NCBI GenBank assembly: GCA_022376925.1
Contig: JAIOJX010000004.1
Location: 120,367,123 to 120,431,122, forward strand
Reading direction: 5' to 3'
Length of the DNA stretch: 64,000 nucleotides
From: Tragulus kanchil
Lineage: Eukaryota > Chordata > Mammalia > Artiodactyla > Tragulidae
Below are positions 27,934-40,010 of the stretch, in pieces. Both the position numbers and the translations under genes were made by a program. The notes beneath the pieces are model-generated. The model did not search any database, was not told the DNA's origin, and saw nothing but the letters and a program-made list of their open reading frames with translations. Within the stretch, counting starts at the first letter, position 1, and every line of letters begins with the position of its first letter.

Positions 27934-28383
27934 AATAACTCACTTGATTATTTAACAGAGTATTTAGGTATTAAGAAAGCATTAAAGCACTCTTACATAC
28001 TATAAAAGCCTAGGGAGAGTGCAGCTGAAAGAATGAAATCATGTCAACATGAACAAAAGTGATTTCATAATTTTTACAGTGAATCTTTTCAATTATTAAC
28101 ATGTAAACAGGATGCAAAGCTTGCTTGTTGTGCAGCGTGTTTTTCTTTGTAGTACATCACTTAGTGTGTAGCTGAATTTAGTTCATAAATTTACATCATT
28201 CATGTTGACAGATCACTGTGATGAATCCTCAACTGAGAAACTCAGAAGTAATGCAGTTCTGCTTCCACAAACCATTAACATCGTGTCTCATTTCTTCTAT
28301 TTTTTCTTTATTATTCGTAATACAACAGCCTTTAAAATTGTAATGAAAATATTCTCCTAGATTAAATTAGTCCTTTACTAGTT

Positions 28384-28478
28384 TCCACTAAAGGAGATGG
28401 TGGAGGACAGGGAAGCCTGGTGTGCTGCAATCAATGGGGCTGCAGAGTCAGACGTGACTGAGTGACTGAACTTACTGA
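28384..28478 (+). repeat. ART2A/BovB 3'-end fragment, sense
   Basis: GGAGATGGTGGAGGACAGGG, AAGCCTGGTGTGCTGCAATC and GACTGAGTGACTGAACTTA match the sense 3' end of ART2A/BovB. Confidence 0.85.
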
Positions 28479-29496
28479 GTTTTCATTTGGGCATAATTGG
28501 AACAAAAGATTGCTTGTTGTTTAAGTTGCAGGCAGAAGGTCAGAAGCTGCATATTTAACATTTGACTTCACCAAAACTAATGCTATCCCGAATATAATTG
28601 TGCTGCATCTGCTTGTGCTGGTTTGTTTCATTGTTGATTGTTTTCATTGCAACCAAGTTATGGAAAACTGAACAGTGTCTTTAAAATGCTCGTCTCTTTA
28701 TTTACAGATGAAAGAGGTAATAGATTATAAGTTAACTCCTTTATCAGACTTTCATTTCTGAAATTGCATTTCTTAGAGAATACAGAGCATACTTGGGAGA
28801 AGCCATATGCAATAAATAACCAATCAATTAAACACCTGTAACTAATCTCATCAGTGTTAATAGAACACTACTAATCAAAGTCTTTATATAGTTTATTTTT
28901 CATTTATTTCCTGGTAATTTGGTACAGAGGTCAATGACAAGAAAATAGGAATAATATCTGAAAATTATTTTAAAAAATAACTCCTAACTATGGAATTAAT
29001 GAAATTTCAGCCCAATCTAGTACAATGTTACATGTTATACTTTGTAACATGCTACAATTGAATATACCACATAATCCAAAAAAAGTTGATTATCTCCAGA
29101 TAGTAATTTAATATATTTTCTTACATTCTATTTAACATGGCAGGAATGAAAAATATTTCACTAACTTTTGAAACCAAAAATTGTGTGTTACTGTGAGAGT
29201 CAAATAAATCAACAAAAATAACCAGAAATATTTGCTTTCTAAAAATGCAATTTAACACGTAAATGTAACTGTCCATAGAAAATTCTTTAATAATAGCAAC
29301 TTGATGCTATTAAGTTAAACTAGCATTTGAAAAATAAATAAAAAGGCAAATGGAGTCAGTTCCATCAGAAAGTATAACCCAAACATTATCTGATCTAACC
29401 AAACTGATTTCAAAATGGATCAGAAACTGAAATGCTTACACCAGCCAATCCAGTCATATAGATGCCTGTATTAGACCAAGTTTAAAACAAAAAGTA

Positions 29497-29823
29497 GGGA
29501 CTTCCCTGGTGGTCCAGTGGGTAAGGACACCGCCTTGCAGTGCAAGGGGTGCCGGTTCGATCCCTGGCCTGGGAAGATTCCGTGTGCCACGGAGCGGCTG
29601 GACCGATGTGTCCAATTACTGAGCCGGAGCTCTGGAGCGCATGCGCCCAGAGCCAGTGCTCTGCGACAACAGACGCCACCGCGATGGGAGGCCCACAGGA
29701 GCCAAGGAACAAGGACAGATGAAAATAGAGAAATGAAAGACCAATAGAAGTAGCCTGCCTGCTCCCCTCCCTCCTCACCTCCCCCCCAAAATAAATAAAT
29801 TAATTAAAAAAAAAAAAAAAAAC
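29497..29823 (+). repeat. Young CHR-2-type tRNA-Glu SINE, sense, with 9-bp TSD
   Basis: The element begins GGGACTTCCCTGGTGGTCC and has the tRNA-derived promoter. Its body contains GAGCCGGAGCTCTGGAGCGC and GATGGGAGGCCCACAGG, a C-rich tract (CTCCCCTCCCTCC) and an AATAAATAAATTAA/A-rich tail. CAAAAAGTA flanks it at 29488-29496 and 29824-29832, a perfect 9-bp target-site duplication. It keeps many CpGs, which suggests a recent insertion. It is the only independent sense copy here with both promoter boxes nearly intact. Confidence 0.9.
29509..29563 (+). promoter_or_regulatory. Internal pol III promoter (A and B boxes) of the SINE
   Basis: TGGTCCAGTGGG at 29509-29520 fits a tRNA A box, and GGTTCGATCC at 29554-29563 is a canonical B box. 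Spacing fits a tRNA-type promoter. This is a SINE head, not a tRNA gene: there is no tRNA 3' acceptor half. Confidence 0.75.
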
Positions 29824-30045
29824 CAAAAAGTAACCACTTGCCTCTGGTGAACTATGCTAAGGTTACCTTGTCTAAGGGACACAGCTGCTCCTCAATTTCA
29901 TCTGATACTTATCATGTGATAGTTGTACCCAGTGTTACCCAGAATTATCAAGGAAAACTGGATATTCAGATTCTTACGGGAAATGCCATAATTTTCTAGA
30001 TATAGCAACTAATATACACACAGACACACACAGAGATATACATGT

Positions 30046-30532
30046 ACAGAGCATACTTTGTTTTACTGTGTTTCAATATGCTATATTTTGCTTTTTTTTT
30101 TCTTTCACAAATTGAAGATTTGTGCTAACCTCGCAACAAACAAGTGTATAGGTTCCATTTTCCCAACAGCATTTGTTCACTCTGTGTCACATTTGGCTAA
30201 TTCTAGCAATATTTCAAACTTTTAAAATTATTACTATATTTGTTATGGTGATCCTGATCAGTGATTTTTGATGTACTATTGGGAAAGGTTATAGCTCACT
30301 CAAGGCTCAGATGATGGTTAGCATTCTTTAGCAATAAAGTATTTTTTAAATGAAGGTATCCACATTTTTTATATATAATGCTATTGCACACCTAATGGAC
30401 TATAGTATTGTGTAAACATAACTTTATATGCACTGGTAAACAAAAAATTCCCTGTGACTCACTTCATTGTGATACTGGATTTATTTCAGTGATTGAAAAC
30501 CAAGCCTGCAGTATCTCTGAGGTGTGCCTGTG
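30046..30532 (-). mobile_element. Tigger-type (pogo/Tc1) DNA transposon, internally deleted
   Basis: It opens CAGAGCATACTTTGTTTTA and closes TATCTCTGAGGTGTGCCTG, which are inverted termini of a Tigger1-like element. Between them are recognised family strings such as TTTGTTATGGTGATCCTGAT and TAATGGACTATAGTATTGTG. The terminal dinucleotide before the element is TA. No transposase coding remains. The strand is a guess. Its 3' two thirds recur at 31311-31638 through D9. Confidence 0.8.
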
Positions 30533-30583
30533 AGCACACACTCAAGTATATATATGTATATCTAAGCTGTATATTATATTATT

Positions 30584-30620
<37 letters not shown>

Positions 30621-31691
30621 GTTTTAAAAAGCTCATGTGCTCAAAGAAAAAAATACCATTAAGCTGATTTAGGTTCAATAGGCCATCTGTTTCCAGCTTC
30701 TGAAATTAATCACTTAGTTCACAGAGTTCAAACCAAGATGATAGGCTTTGTACCTGCACTCATTAGTCTTTTCTTTGCAGACCCAGGCCCTAATAGAATT
30801 TCTCCTCTCTCCTCCATTTTCAAAAGGGAAGAAAATCAATTAACGTAAAAGGGCCCCGAGGAACATGGAAGAAAAGGACTTTGTTCAGATTAGTAACTCA
30901 GCCTTCTGTTAGTGATAAAATCAAAAACATATCTAGCCTCTTAACGTTATTACTAGAGGTGTTTTTCAGCTTTAAGTATCTAGTGTCCAGGCTGGACTAA
31001 AAACTATTTGGAAGAGTATCATATATGTAATTAAGTATGCCACTTTCTCTCCCACACTGCAGGATCTATTTGCATCCACTTATTTGCATGAGATTAGGAT
31101 GCATTAGTAGCACTTATCTATTCTCTTTCTCAATTTATCTACCTTCTTACCTTTTTATTTATTTATTGAGTGACTATTCTTATACCTTCATGGGAAAATA
31201 TATTGATTAAATAAAATCATGCCCCAGTAGTTGTCTATTTTCCCCCAGGAATCTAGAAAATAAACAGAATAAGAGAGCTATAAAACAGCATTGTCACTTC
31301 AATTGGTTTCAGCAATATTTCAAACTTTTAAAATTATTACTATATTTGTTATGGTGATCCTGATCAGTGATTTTTGATGTACTATTGGGAAAGGTTATAG
31401 CTCACTCAAGGCTCAGATGATGGTTAGCATTCTTTAGCAATAAAGTTTTTTTTAAATGAAGGTATCCACATTTTTTATATATAATGCTATTGCACACCTA
31501 ATGGACTATAGTATTGTGTAAACATAACTTTATATGCACTGGTAAACAAAAAATTCCCTGTGACTCACTTCATTGTGATACTGGATTTATTTCAGTGATT
31601 GAAAACCAAGCCTGCAGTATCTCTGAGGTGTGCCTGTGAGCACACACTCAAGTATATATATGTATATCTAAGCTGTATATTATATTATTTA

Positions 31692-31727
<36 letters not shown>

Positions 31728-32392
31728 GTTTTAAAAAGCTCATGTGCTCAAAGAAAAAAATACCATTAAGCTGATTTAGGTTCAATAGGCCATCTGTTTC
31801 CAGCTTCTGAAATTAATCACTTAGTTCACAGAGTTCAAACCAAGATGATAGGCTTTGTACCTGCACTCATTAGTCTTTTCTTTGCAGACCCAGGCCCTAA
31901 TAGAATTTCTCCTCTCTCCTCCATTTTCAAAAGGGAAGAAAATCAATTAACGTAAAAGGGCCCCGAGGAACATGGAAGAAAAGGACTTTGTTCAGATTAG
32001 TAACTCAGCCTTCTGTTAGTGATAAAATCAAAAACATATCTAGCCTCTTAACGTTATTACTAGAGGTGTTTTTCAGCTTTAAGTATCTAGTGTCCAGGCT
32101 GGACTAAAAACTATTTGGAAGAGTATCATATATGTAATTAAGTATGCCACTTTCTCTCCCACACTGCAGGATCTATTTGCATCCACTTATTTGCATGAGA
32201 TTAGGATGCATTAGTAGCACTTATCTATTCTCTTTCTCAATTTATCTACCTTCTTACCTTTTTATTTATTTATTGAGTGACTATTCTTATACCTTCATGG
32301 GAAAATATATTGATTAAATAAAATCATGCCCCAGTAGTTGTCTATTTTCCCCCAGGAATCTAGAAAATAAACAGAATAAGAGAGCTATAAAA
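30205..32392. repeat. Tandem duplication D9, unit ~1.08 kb with 25-bp spacer
   Basis: Copy A 30205-31285 recurs as copy B 31311-32392, offset 1106. The spacer 31286-31310 matches neither flank. Differences are AAGTATTTTTT versus AAGTTTTTTTT and the length of the TA run. Confidence 0.97.
30588..30616. repeat. (TA)n microsatellite
   Basis: About 14 TA units. The D9 counterpart at 31696-31722 is about one unit shorter and has an extra preceding T. Confidence 0.9.
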
Positions 32393-32615
32393 GATAATCT
32401 CAGGCAGCACAAATCCTGTTAAGAAATCTAAGGAGAGAACAGACTACAGTGACCTAGGTCAAGCAGATCTATTTAAAGGTGGCTAGTCCCGGAGAAGGGA
32501 CAGCTGACTGGTGTGGCTGGAGGGGCGTGAGAGAGGGATACAAACATGACGTTGGAATGAATGATACCCAGGGGCCAGCCAAATCGCAAAGTGTCTTGTA
32601 AACCACAGAAAGATT

Positions 32616-34741
32616 AGAGGTTTTCTTCTCTGTAAAATGGAGAAATGAATGAGACCCAGTGGCCTTTGCTGTGAGAAGCCCTTCCAGGACAGAAAGCAGA
32701 AAACGTTATAGCACCAGGCCCTAAGGGGCAAGCGTGTGAGCACATGTCTATGTAAGGCGACAGAGGCTGGGCAGAGCAGCAGTGTCCAGAGTGGTGTGGA
32801 GGTCAGCTGTGTGTAATGAAAGCTCCAGACAGTGAGACAGGGCTAAGCCAGCAGCAAGGGAGAATGACCCGATTAGTGAGGTCTGGCCGTGGGGCAGCAG
32901 CTGCCCTTCCCCCGGGGAGAGCAAGGAAGCCCAGTGGCCTACATAAATAGGTCAGACTGATCTGAAACATAGGCGACGTATTCCTTAGCATTTCAGGGCC
33001 TGAGTTTCCTCCATCATGGCGGTGGGAGAGGTCAACAACTTGAGTTAGGTGTGAATAGTAAACTGACCTTAGGTTTTCCTAAAGAGAGGAAATTTGGTTA
33101 GATTTGTTCTTTTGTGATGTCAGTCAGTCAATGGATGTTTAGTGACTGTGTGATTTGTAACAGGCATGGTTGTACGTATTATTATGCTACCTTGGGAGTT
33201 CTACATTCTAAGTGAACTTGTTACAATACAAGGAATAACTGGGGATGAGCTTGGTTTCCGCAAGTACCATGTTCAATGAAGAGAAATCAAAACAAATGTT
33301 CGATTTATGGCAGTCTCGGACCTTTTGTGATGCTTGACCTCTTTGATTTCTTTCTTTTAAAAAATGTTTATTTATTTGTTTCAGTTGGGGCACATGGGCT
33401 TTTCATTGTAGCACGTGGAATCTTTCACTGTGGCACATGGGCTGTCTAGTTGTGACCTGGGGACTCTAGTTGTGGCTTGAGGGCTTAGTTGCCAGAAGCA
33501 TGTGGGATCTTAATCTCCTAACTGCAGATGGTCCCTTTCATTACAAGGTGAATTCTTAATGACTGGACTACCAGGGAAGTCCCTCCTTGACTTATTTCTG
33601 ACTTCATTATTTGAAAGATTCTCAAGTACAACTTGTAGCTGATCCTTGTCAATGTACAAAGGGATTACCAGGACAGAAATGCCAGAAAACGTTTTTAAAA
33701 AGTAGGTTTTCTTCTGTAAAATGGAGAAATGAATGAGACCCAGTGGCCTTTGCTGTGAGAAGCCCTTCCAGGACAGAAAGCAGAAAACGTTATAGCACCA
33801 GGCCCTAAGGGGCAAGCGTGTGAGCACATGTCTATGTAAGGCGACAGAGGCTGGGCAGAGCAGCAGTGTCCAGAGTGGTGTGGAGGTCAGCTGTGTGTAA
33901 TGAAAGCTCCAGACAGTGAGACAGGGCTAAGCCAGCAGCAAGGGAGAATGACCCGATTAGTGAGGTCTGGCCGTGGGGCAGCAGCTGCCCTTCCCCCGGG
34001 GAGAGCAAGGAAGCCCAGTGGCCTACATAAATAGGTCAGACTGATCTGAAACATAGGCGACGTATTCCTTAGCATTTCAGGGCCTGAGTTTCCTCCATCA
34101 TGGCGGTGGGAGAGGTCAACAACTTGAGTTAGGTGTGAATAGTAAACTGACCTTAGGTTTTCCTAAAGAGAGGAAATTTGGTTAGATTTGTTCTTTTGTG
34201 ATGTCAGTCAGTCAATGGATGTTTAGTGACTGTGTGATTTGTAACAGGCATGGTTGTACGTATTATTATGCTACCTTGGGAGTTCTACATTCTAAGTGAA
34301 CTTGTTACAATACAAGGAATAACTGGGGATGAGCTTGGTTTCCGCAAGTACCATGTTCAATGAAGAGAAATCAAAACAAATGTTCGATTTATGGCAGTCT
34401 CGGACCTTTTGTGATGCTTGACCTCTTTGATTTCTTTCTTTTAAAAAATGTTTATTTATTTGTTTCAGTTGGGGCACATGGGCTTTTCATTGTAGCACGT
34501 GGAATCTTTCACTGTGGCACATGGGCTGTCTAGTTGTGACCTGGGGACTCTAGTTGTGGCTTGAGGGCTTAGTTGCCAGAAGCATGTGGGATCTTAATCT
34601 CCTAACTGCAGATGGTCCCTTTCATTACAAGGTGAATTCTTAATGACTGGACTACCAGGGAAGTCCCTCCTTGACTTATTTCTGACTTCATTATTTGAAA
34701 GATTCTCAAGTACAAATTGAAGCTGATCCTTGTCAATGTAT
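32616..34741. repeat. Tandem duplication D10, unit ~1.04 kb with patchwork spacer
   Basis: Copy A 32616-33656 recurs as copy B 33702-34741. The 45-bp spacer 33657-33701 contains CCAGGACAGAAATGCCAGAA, an imperfect copy of CCAGGACAGAAAGCAGAA found inside the unit at about 32688. Near the end, A reads CAACTTGTAG where B reads CAAATTGAAG. Confidence 0.96.
33356..33583 (-). repeat. Old CHR-2-type SINE, antisense
   Basis: GGGCTTTTCATTGTAGCACG, GACTCTAGTTGTGGCTTGAG and GGACTACCAGGGAAGTCCC appear in order, the reverse complement of the tRNA-Glu CHR-2 family. It is diverged, with few CpGs left. The D10 twin is at 34441-34668. Confidence 0.88.
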
Positions 34742-35176
34742 ATTATAACAACTATTAATGTTTTTTATTCTTTTTTATCATCCCTTTATTCTCCTTTAAT
34801 AGAACTACTTCTAAGAAATCTTTGTAAAAAGACTCTGTGTAATTGCATTTATATCAAGTAAAATCATTAGGGATGTATTTTTAAATGCTTATGCTATACT
34901 TGTAAAAGTAATAATGGTTTTTTTCAACTGGCTGTCTTTTTTTAGCTCTGGGGAGCATGTTTTACATCTCTATGAGCCATTTGCTCTATTTTACTTTACT
35001 AATGTTGTGATAAAGGGGGACTGAAATAGCTTCATGGAAGCCCAAACTTTGTTTAAATAAAAGGAAAATTTGTGTATGGTGTCAAAGAATGTTCTGATTT
35101 CATTTTTCACATGTAGCTGTCTAGTTTTCCCAGCACCATTTATTGAAGAGACTGTCTGTTTGCCTCCTTTGTTATA

Positions 35177-37517
35177 GATTAATTGACCACAGGTACGAGG
35201 GTTTATTTCAGGGCTTTCTATCCTGCTCGATTGATCTATATTTCTACTTTTGTGCCAGTACCATACTGTTTTGATGAATGGATTAAAGACCTAATGTGAT
35301 ACTAGATACTAAAAAGCTCTTAGAGGAAAACATAGGCAGAATACTCTCCGACATAAATTACAGCAGTATCTTTTTAGATCTCTCTCCCAGAATAATGAAA
35401 ATAAAAGCAAACAAATGGGACCTAATTAAACTCGAAAGCTCTTGCACAGCAAAGGAAACAATAAATAAAATGAAACGTCAACCCACAAAATGGGGAAAAA
35501 TGGTTTCAAATTATATGACTGACAAGGGATTAGTCTCAAAAATTCACAAACAGCTCATGTGACTTAATATCATCAAAACAAACAACTCAATCAAAAAATT
35601 AGGCATAAGGCTTTAAATACGCATTACTCCAAAGAAGATGTACTGATGGCCAAGAGGCGCATGAAAGGATGTTCAACATCACTAATTCTTAAGAGAAATG
35701 CAAATCAAAACTAATGAGATATCGCCTTATACTAGGCAAAATGATTATCATCCAAAAATTCACAAACAGTAATGCTGGAGAGACTGTAGATGGAAGTTAA
35801 CCCTCCTACACTGTTGGTAGAAATATAGATAGGTACAACCACTAAGGAGAATAATACGGAGGTACCTTAAGAAAGTAAAAATAGAGTTACCAGATGATGT
35901 TGCAGTCCCACTCATGGACATGTATCAGAGAGAAATATCATCTGAAAGATACATGCACCCCCATGTACATTGCAGCACTGTTTACAGCAGCCAAAACATG
36001 GATGCAACCTAAATGTCCATTGACAGAGGAATGGATAAAGATACTATGGTATATATACACAATGGAGTATTACTCAGCCATTAAAAAGGATGAAATGAAC
36101 TTATTTACAAAAGAGAAACAGATTCAGAGTGAACAAACTTACGGCTACCAGGGGAGAAGAGTGAGAGGAAAGAATAGTTATGGAGTTTGGAATTGACACA
36201 TGCACACTGCTATATTTCAAAGAATAACCAACAAGGACCTTGTATATAGCACAGAGAATTCTGCTCAATATTATATAACAGCCTAAATGGGAAAAGAATT
36301 TGAAAAAGAATAGGTACATGTATATGTATAACTGAATCACTTTGCAGTATGATTAATTGACCACAGGTCGAGGGTTTATTTCAGGGCTTTCTATCCTGCT
36401 CGATTGATCTATATTTCTACTTTTGTGCCAGTACCATACTGTTTTGATGAATGGATTAAAGACCTAATGTGATACTAGATACTAAAAAGCTCTTAGAGGA
36501 AAACATAGGCAGAATACTCTCCGACATAAATTACAGCAGTATCTTTTTAGATCTCTCTCCCAGAATAATGAAAATAAAAGCAAACAAATGGGACCTAATT
36601 AAACTCGAAAGCTCTTGCACAGCAAAGGAAACAATAAATAAAATGAAACGTCAACCCACAAAATGGGGAAAAATGGTTTCAAATTATATGACTGACAAGG
36701 GATTAGTCTCAAAAATTCACAAACAGCTCATGTGACTTAATATCATCAAAACAAACAACTCAATCAAAAAATTAGGCATAAGGCTTAAATACGTATTTCT
36801 CCAAAGAAGATGTACTGATGGCCAAGAGGCGCATGAAAGGATGTTCAACATCACTAATTCTTAAGAGAAATGCAAATCAAAACTAATGAGATATCGCCTT
36901 ATACTAGGCAAAATGATTATCATCCAAAAATTCACAAACAGTAATGCTGGAGAGACTGTAGATGGAAGTTAACCCTCCTACACTGTTGGTAGAAATATAG
37001 ATAGGTACAACCACTAAGGAGAATAATACGGAGGTACCTTAAGAAAGTAAAAATAGAGTTACCAGATGATGTTGCAGTCCCACTCATGGACATGTATCAG
37101 AGAGAAATATCATCTGAAAGATACATGCACCCCCATGTACATTGCAGCACTGTTTACAGCAGCCAAAACATGGATGCAACCTAAATGTCCATTGACAGAG
37201 GAATGGATAAAGATACTATGGTATATATACACAATGGAGTATTACTCAGCCATTAAAAAGGATGAAATGAACTTATTTACAAAAGAGAAACAGATTCAGA
37301 GTGAACAAACTTACGGCTACCAGGGGAGAAGAGTGAGAGGAAAGAATAGTTATGGAGTTTGGAATTGACACATGCACACTGCTATATTTCAAAGAATAAC
37401 CAACAAGGACCTTGTATATAGCACAGAGAATTCTGCTCAATATTATATAACAGCCTAAATGGGAAAAGAATTTGAAAAAGAATAGGTACATGTATATGTA
37501 TAACTGAATCACTTTGC
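35177..37517. repeat. Tandem duplication D11, unit ~1.17 kb, inside L1
   Basis: Copy A 35177-36345 recurs as copy B 36351-37517, offset 1174. Both breakpoints lie inside one L1, and the flanking TSD encloses both copies, so the duplication is younger than the insertion. B lacks one A in ACAGGTACGAGG and has a small change near GGCTTTAAATACGC. Confidence 0.97.
35296..35562 (+). pseudogene. L1 ORF2 C-terminal remnant (first D11 copy)
   Basis: This is an open stretch of 88 codons containing KLLEENIGRILSDINYSSIF and NKWDLIKL, followed by [14 protein letters not shown], all part of the C-terminal region of L1 ORF2p. A second remnant at 35894-36196 (EWIKILWYIYTMEYYSAIKK) covers the extreme C-terminus in another frame, so the ORF is broken. 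The identical pair at 36469-36735 and 37066-37368 comes from D11. Confidence 0.85.
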
Positions 37518-39128
37518 TGTACACCTGAACCTAACACAACATTCTTAATCAACTACCCTCCAATATAAAATAAAAAGTTAAAATGAATAAATAAATAAAA
37601 GGGAAATTTGAATTTCACTCATTTCCTTCTAAAAAAGACCAAAGATATATTTACAATATTTATCATCTTATCATTGTACATTATTTTCTTTTCCTAGAAA
37701 AAAAATTACTAGAAAATATTAAATCATTCTGTGTATTTAATTTGAAGGCTATCAGTTGGTTCATGATGTTTCCCTGATAACGACAGAGTTTTCTGAAATT
37801 TGATTTTATCAGATTTGAATGATAGCCACTCTGAACATCTATGGAATTATATTAGAGACAAAGAAAGATTTTCTTTGGGTGGTATACTTCAGTTTAAGAG
37901 AAAAATTTACACTCAGGAGCCTATTTGTTTTCCTCTCCTTACTCTTATTACCTAGCACTTTTCTGAAAAAGAGACAACTACACTTCATCTCAAGGAGAAA
38001 CTATTTCTTAGTGCTCTTCCAGTGACATTTTAATTTGCTATGGTCGTTGAAAACATAAAATAATTTATTAAATGGAGATAAAGCTTTATAAAAAATATAA
38101 TCATGAAGTGAGAGTGCACACTAAGAATTCTTTAATTATATCTTCTAGTCTTGCAGAAGAGTCACAAATTTTCTTTTCATGAAAGAAAGCTATTCGTAGA
38201 GCCTAAGGAGTATTCAGAATAAAGGAGTATTCAGCTGATGTGTGAGCTGCCCTGTGGAAAGAACTAAAGTGTCCTGCCAACAGACATATGAAAACCTGAA
38301 AGTAGGTTCTCGAGCAGCCTTTAGACCATCCATGCCTGTCTTATTTCTGGACTTACCCTCTCAGGAGAGATCCTGAGCCAGAGGTACCTAGCTGAGCAAC
38401 TCCCTGATTCCTAGTTCTCAGAGACTGTATGAGAAAAGAAATGTTTGTTGCTTTAAGCTGTTAAATTTTGGACAGTTTACTGCACCACAAGATAGCTTAT
38501 ACTCCTGGCATTATATTTTTTTATTTTGTGTTAACCTAGCCAAAGCAGGTTTCAAGCTGTTTCTTTTCTCCACTGAGAACATCCCTCAAATCCTGAATTC
38601 TTTATGAAAGTTTTTATTCACTTTGACATTCTCAAATTTTAATATTGTGTCCTGGGTTAAGTGCATGGTGTAGCAAGGTAGTCATATTATGCATATTATG
38701 AATGTGAATGGAGGTCGTTGGGAATATTCTTGGAAATAATAAAATGCCTTCACTATAAGTTAAAAAAGTTGTGGTAACTTGGACCCAGAATAAAGCTTGT
38801 CTTTTCACTGCCTTTGAAGAAAGTTTTACTAAACAAATTAAAAAGCTTGTGTAAATAAAAGTAAATTTAAATATATTAAGTAAAACTTTTCATGATTTAT
38901 GCTTTGTAATCATGTGATAGTTTACATTTTTTTTTTTTTTTACATTTTTTTATGTCAGTGATTACAACACAATGAAATTGATTCTTCTATGTGGCTGGAG
39001 CATATACATTTATTTATATCTATAATTTGCATATGCACTGTATTATTACCCTAGTGTGTATGCTTAAGCATATCTTTGCTAGTGTAATACTCAATTTATA
39101 CATAAACTGGCATCAAAACTGCATTTCT

Positions 39129-39390
39129 GGGGCTTCCCTGGTGGTCCAGTGGGTAAACAGTCCGTCTTGCAGTGCAAGGGGCACCAGTTGGATCCCAGGC
39201 CTGGGAAGATCCCACATGCCGCAGAGCTGGGCTGGTGTGTCCAATTATGAGCCAGCTATCTGGAGCGCATGTGCCCAGAGCCAGTGCTCTACAACGAGAG
39301 AGGCCACTGCAATGGGAGGCCCACACAGGCCAAAGAATAAAGATGGATGAAAACAAAATGATAACTTAGAGGCAAAAGAAAAAAAAAAAG
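39129..39390 (+). repeat. Young CHR-2-type SINE, sense, 15-bp TSD
   Basis: GGGGCTTCCCTGGTGGTCC head, GATGGGAGG-like body (CAATGGGAGGCCCACACAGG) and an A-rich tail. CAAAACTGCATTTCT occurs exactly at 39114-39128 and 39391-39405, a perfect 15-bp TSD. The B box is degraded (AGTTGGATCC), so pol III activity is unlikely. Confidence 0.92.
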
Positions 39391-39407
39391 CAAAACTGCA
39401 TTTCTTG

Positions 39408-39682
39408 TTTGTTTTTTTTTTTTTTTTTTTTTTGGCCACTTCTATTGATTTTTCATTCATTTGTCTTTGTCCTTTGGCCTGTGTGGGCCTCCCATCGCAG
39501 GGGCCTCTGTTGTCACAGAGCACCGGCTCTGGGCGCATGCGCCCCAGAGCTCCGGCTCGGTAATTGGACACATCGGTCCAGCCACTCTGCAGCACATGGG
39601 ATCTTCCCAGGCCAGGGATCGAACGGGCACTCCTTGCCCTGCAAGGCGATGTTCTTACCCACTGGACCACCAGGGAAGCCCC
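39408..39682 (-). repeat. Young CHR-2-type SINE, antisense
   Basis: A T23-class run precedes GGCCACTTCTATTGATTTTT, GGCCTCCCATCGCAGGGGCC, GGGCGCATGCGCCCCAGAGC and CACTGGACCACCAGGGAAGC. It lies 18 bp from the sense copy upstream, tail to tail. A clear TSD was not found. Confidence 0.92.
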
Positions 39683-39734
39683 AAAATGGCGTTTATTTCT
39701 AGAATATACTGATTACGATTTACCACTTTTTTTA

Positions 39735-40010
39735 AAAAAAAATGTATGTATAGTTTATTTATAATGTTTTGTTAGTTTCAGGTGTACAGTACAGTGGTTC
39801 AGTTATGCATGTGTATGTTTTGAGTTTACCAAAAAAGTCGTTTAGGTTTTTTTTATTAACATGTTTGGCCATCTAAGATACATATATTCCCCTCTCAGTT
39901 TCTTTTCCTTTATACCTTATTACAAGATATGGAATATAGTTCCTATGTCTCTGTGGTATGCAGTAAGTTTTTATTTTATATGTAGTAGTATATATCTGTT
40001 AACATCAACC
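39735..40010 (-). repeat. L1 3'UTR fragment, antisense
   Basis: GTTTCAGGTGTACAGTACAG, TGGTTCAGTTATGCATGTG and TTACAAGATATGGAATATAG match the reverse complement of ruminant L1 3'UTRs. Confidence 0.8.

Larger units (their letters stand above)
35073..37595 (+). mobile_element. 5'-inverted L1 insertion (internally duplicated by D11)
   Basis: From 35073 to about 35275 the sequence is antisense L1 ORF2 (TAGCTGTCTAGTTTTCCCAG, TTTGTGCCAGTACCATACTG). It then switches to sense ORF2 at GAATGGATTAAAGACCTAA. The sense part encodes [38 protein letters not shown] and WYIYTMEYYSAIKKDE, ending in a 3'UTR and an AATAAATAAATAAA tail. A 15-bp near-perfect target-site duplication (TAAAAGGAAAATTTG / TAAAAGGGAAATTTG) is at 35058-35072 and 37596-37610. 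Stops and gaps show it is inactive. Confidence 0.9.

Noticed and set aside
29497..29600. tRNA-Glu gene
   Set aside because: The A and B boxes are there, but no acceptor stem closes and the sequence continues into a SINE body with an A-rich tail and TSD.
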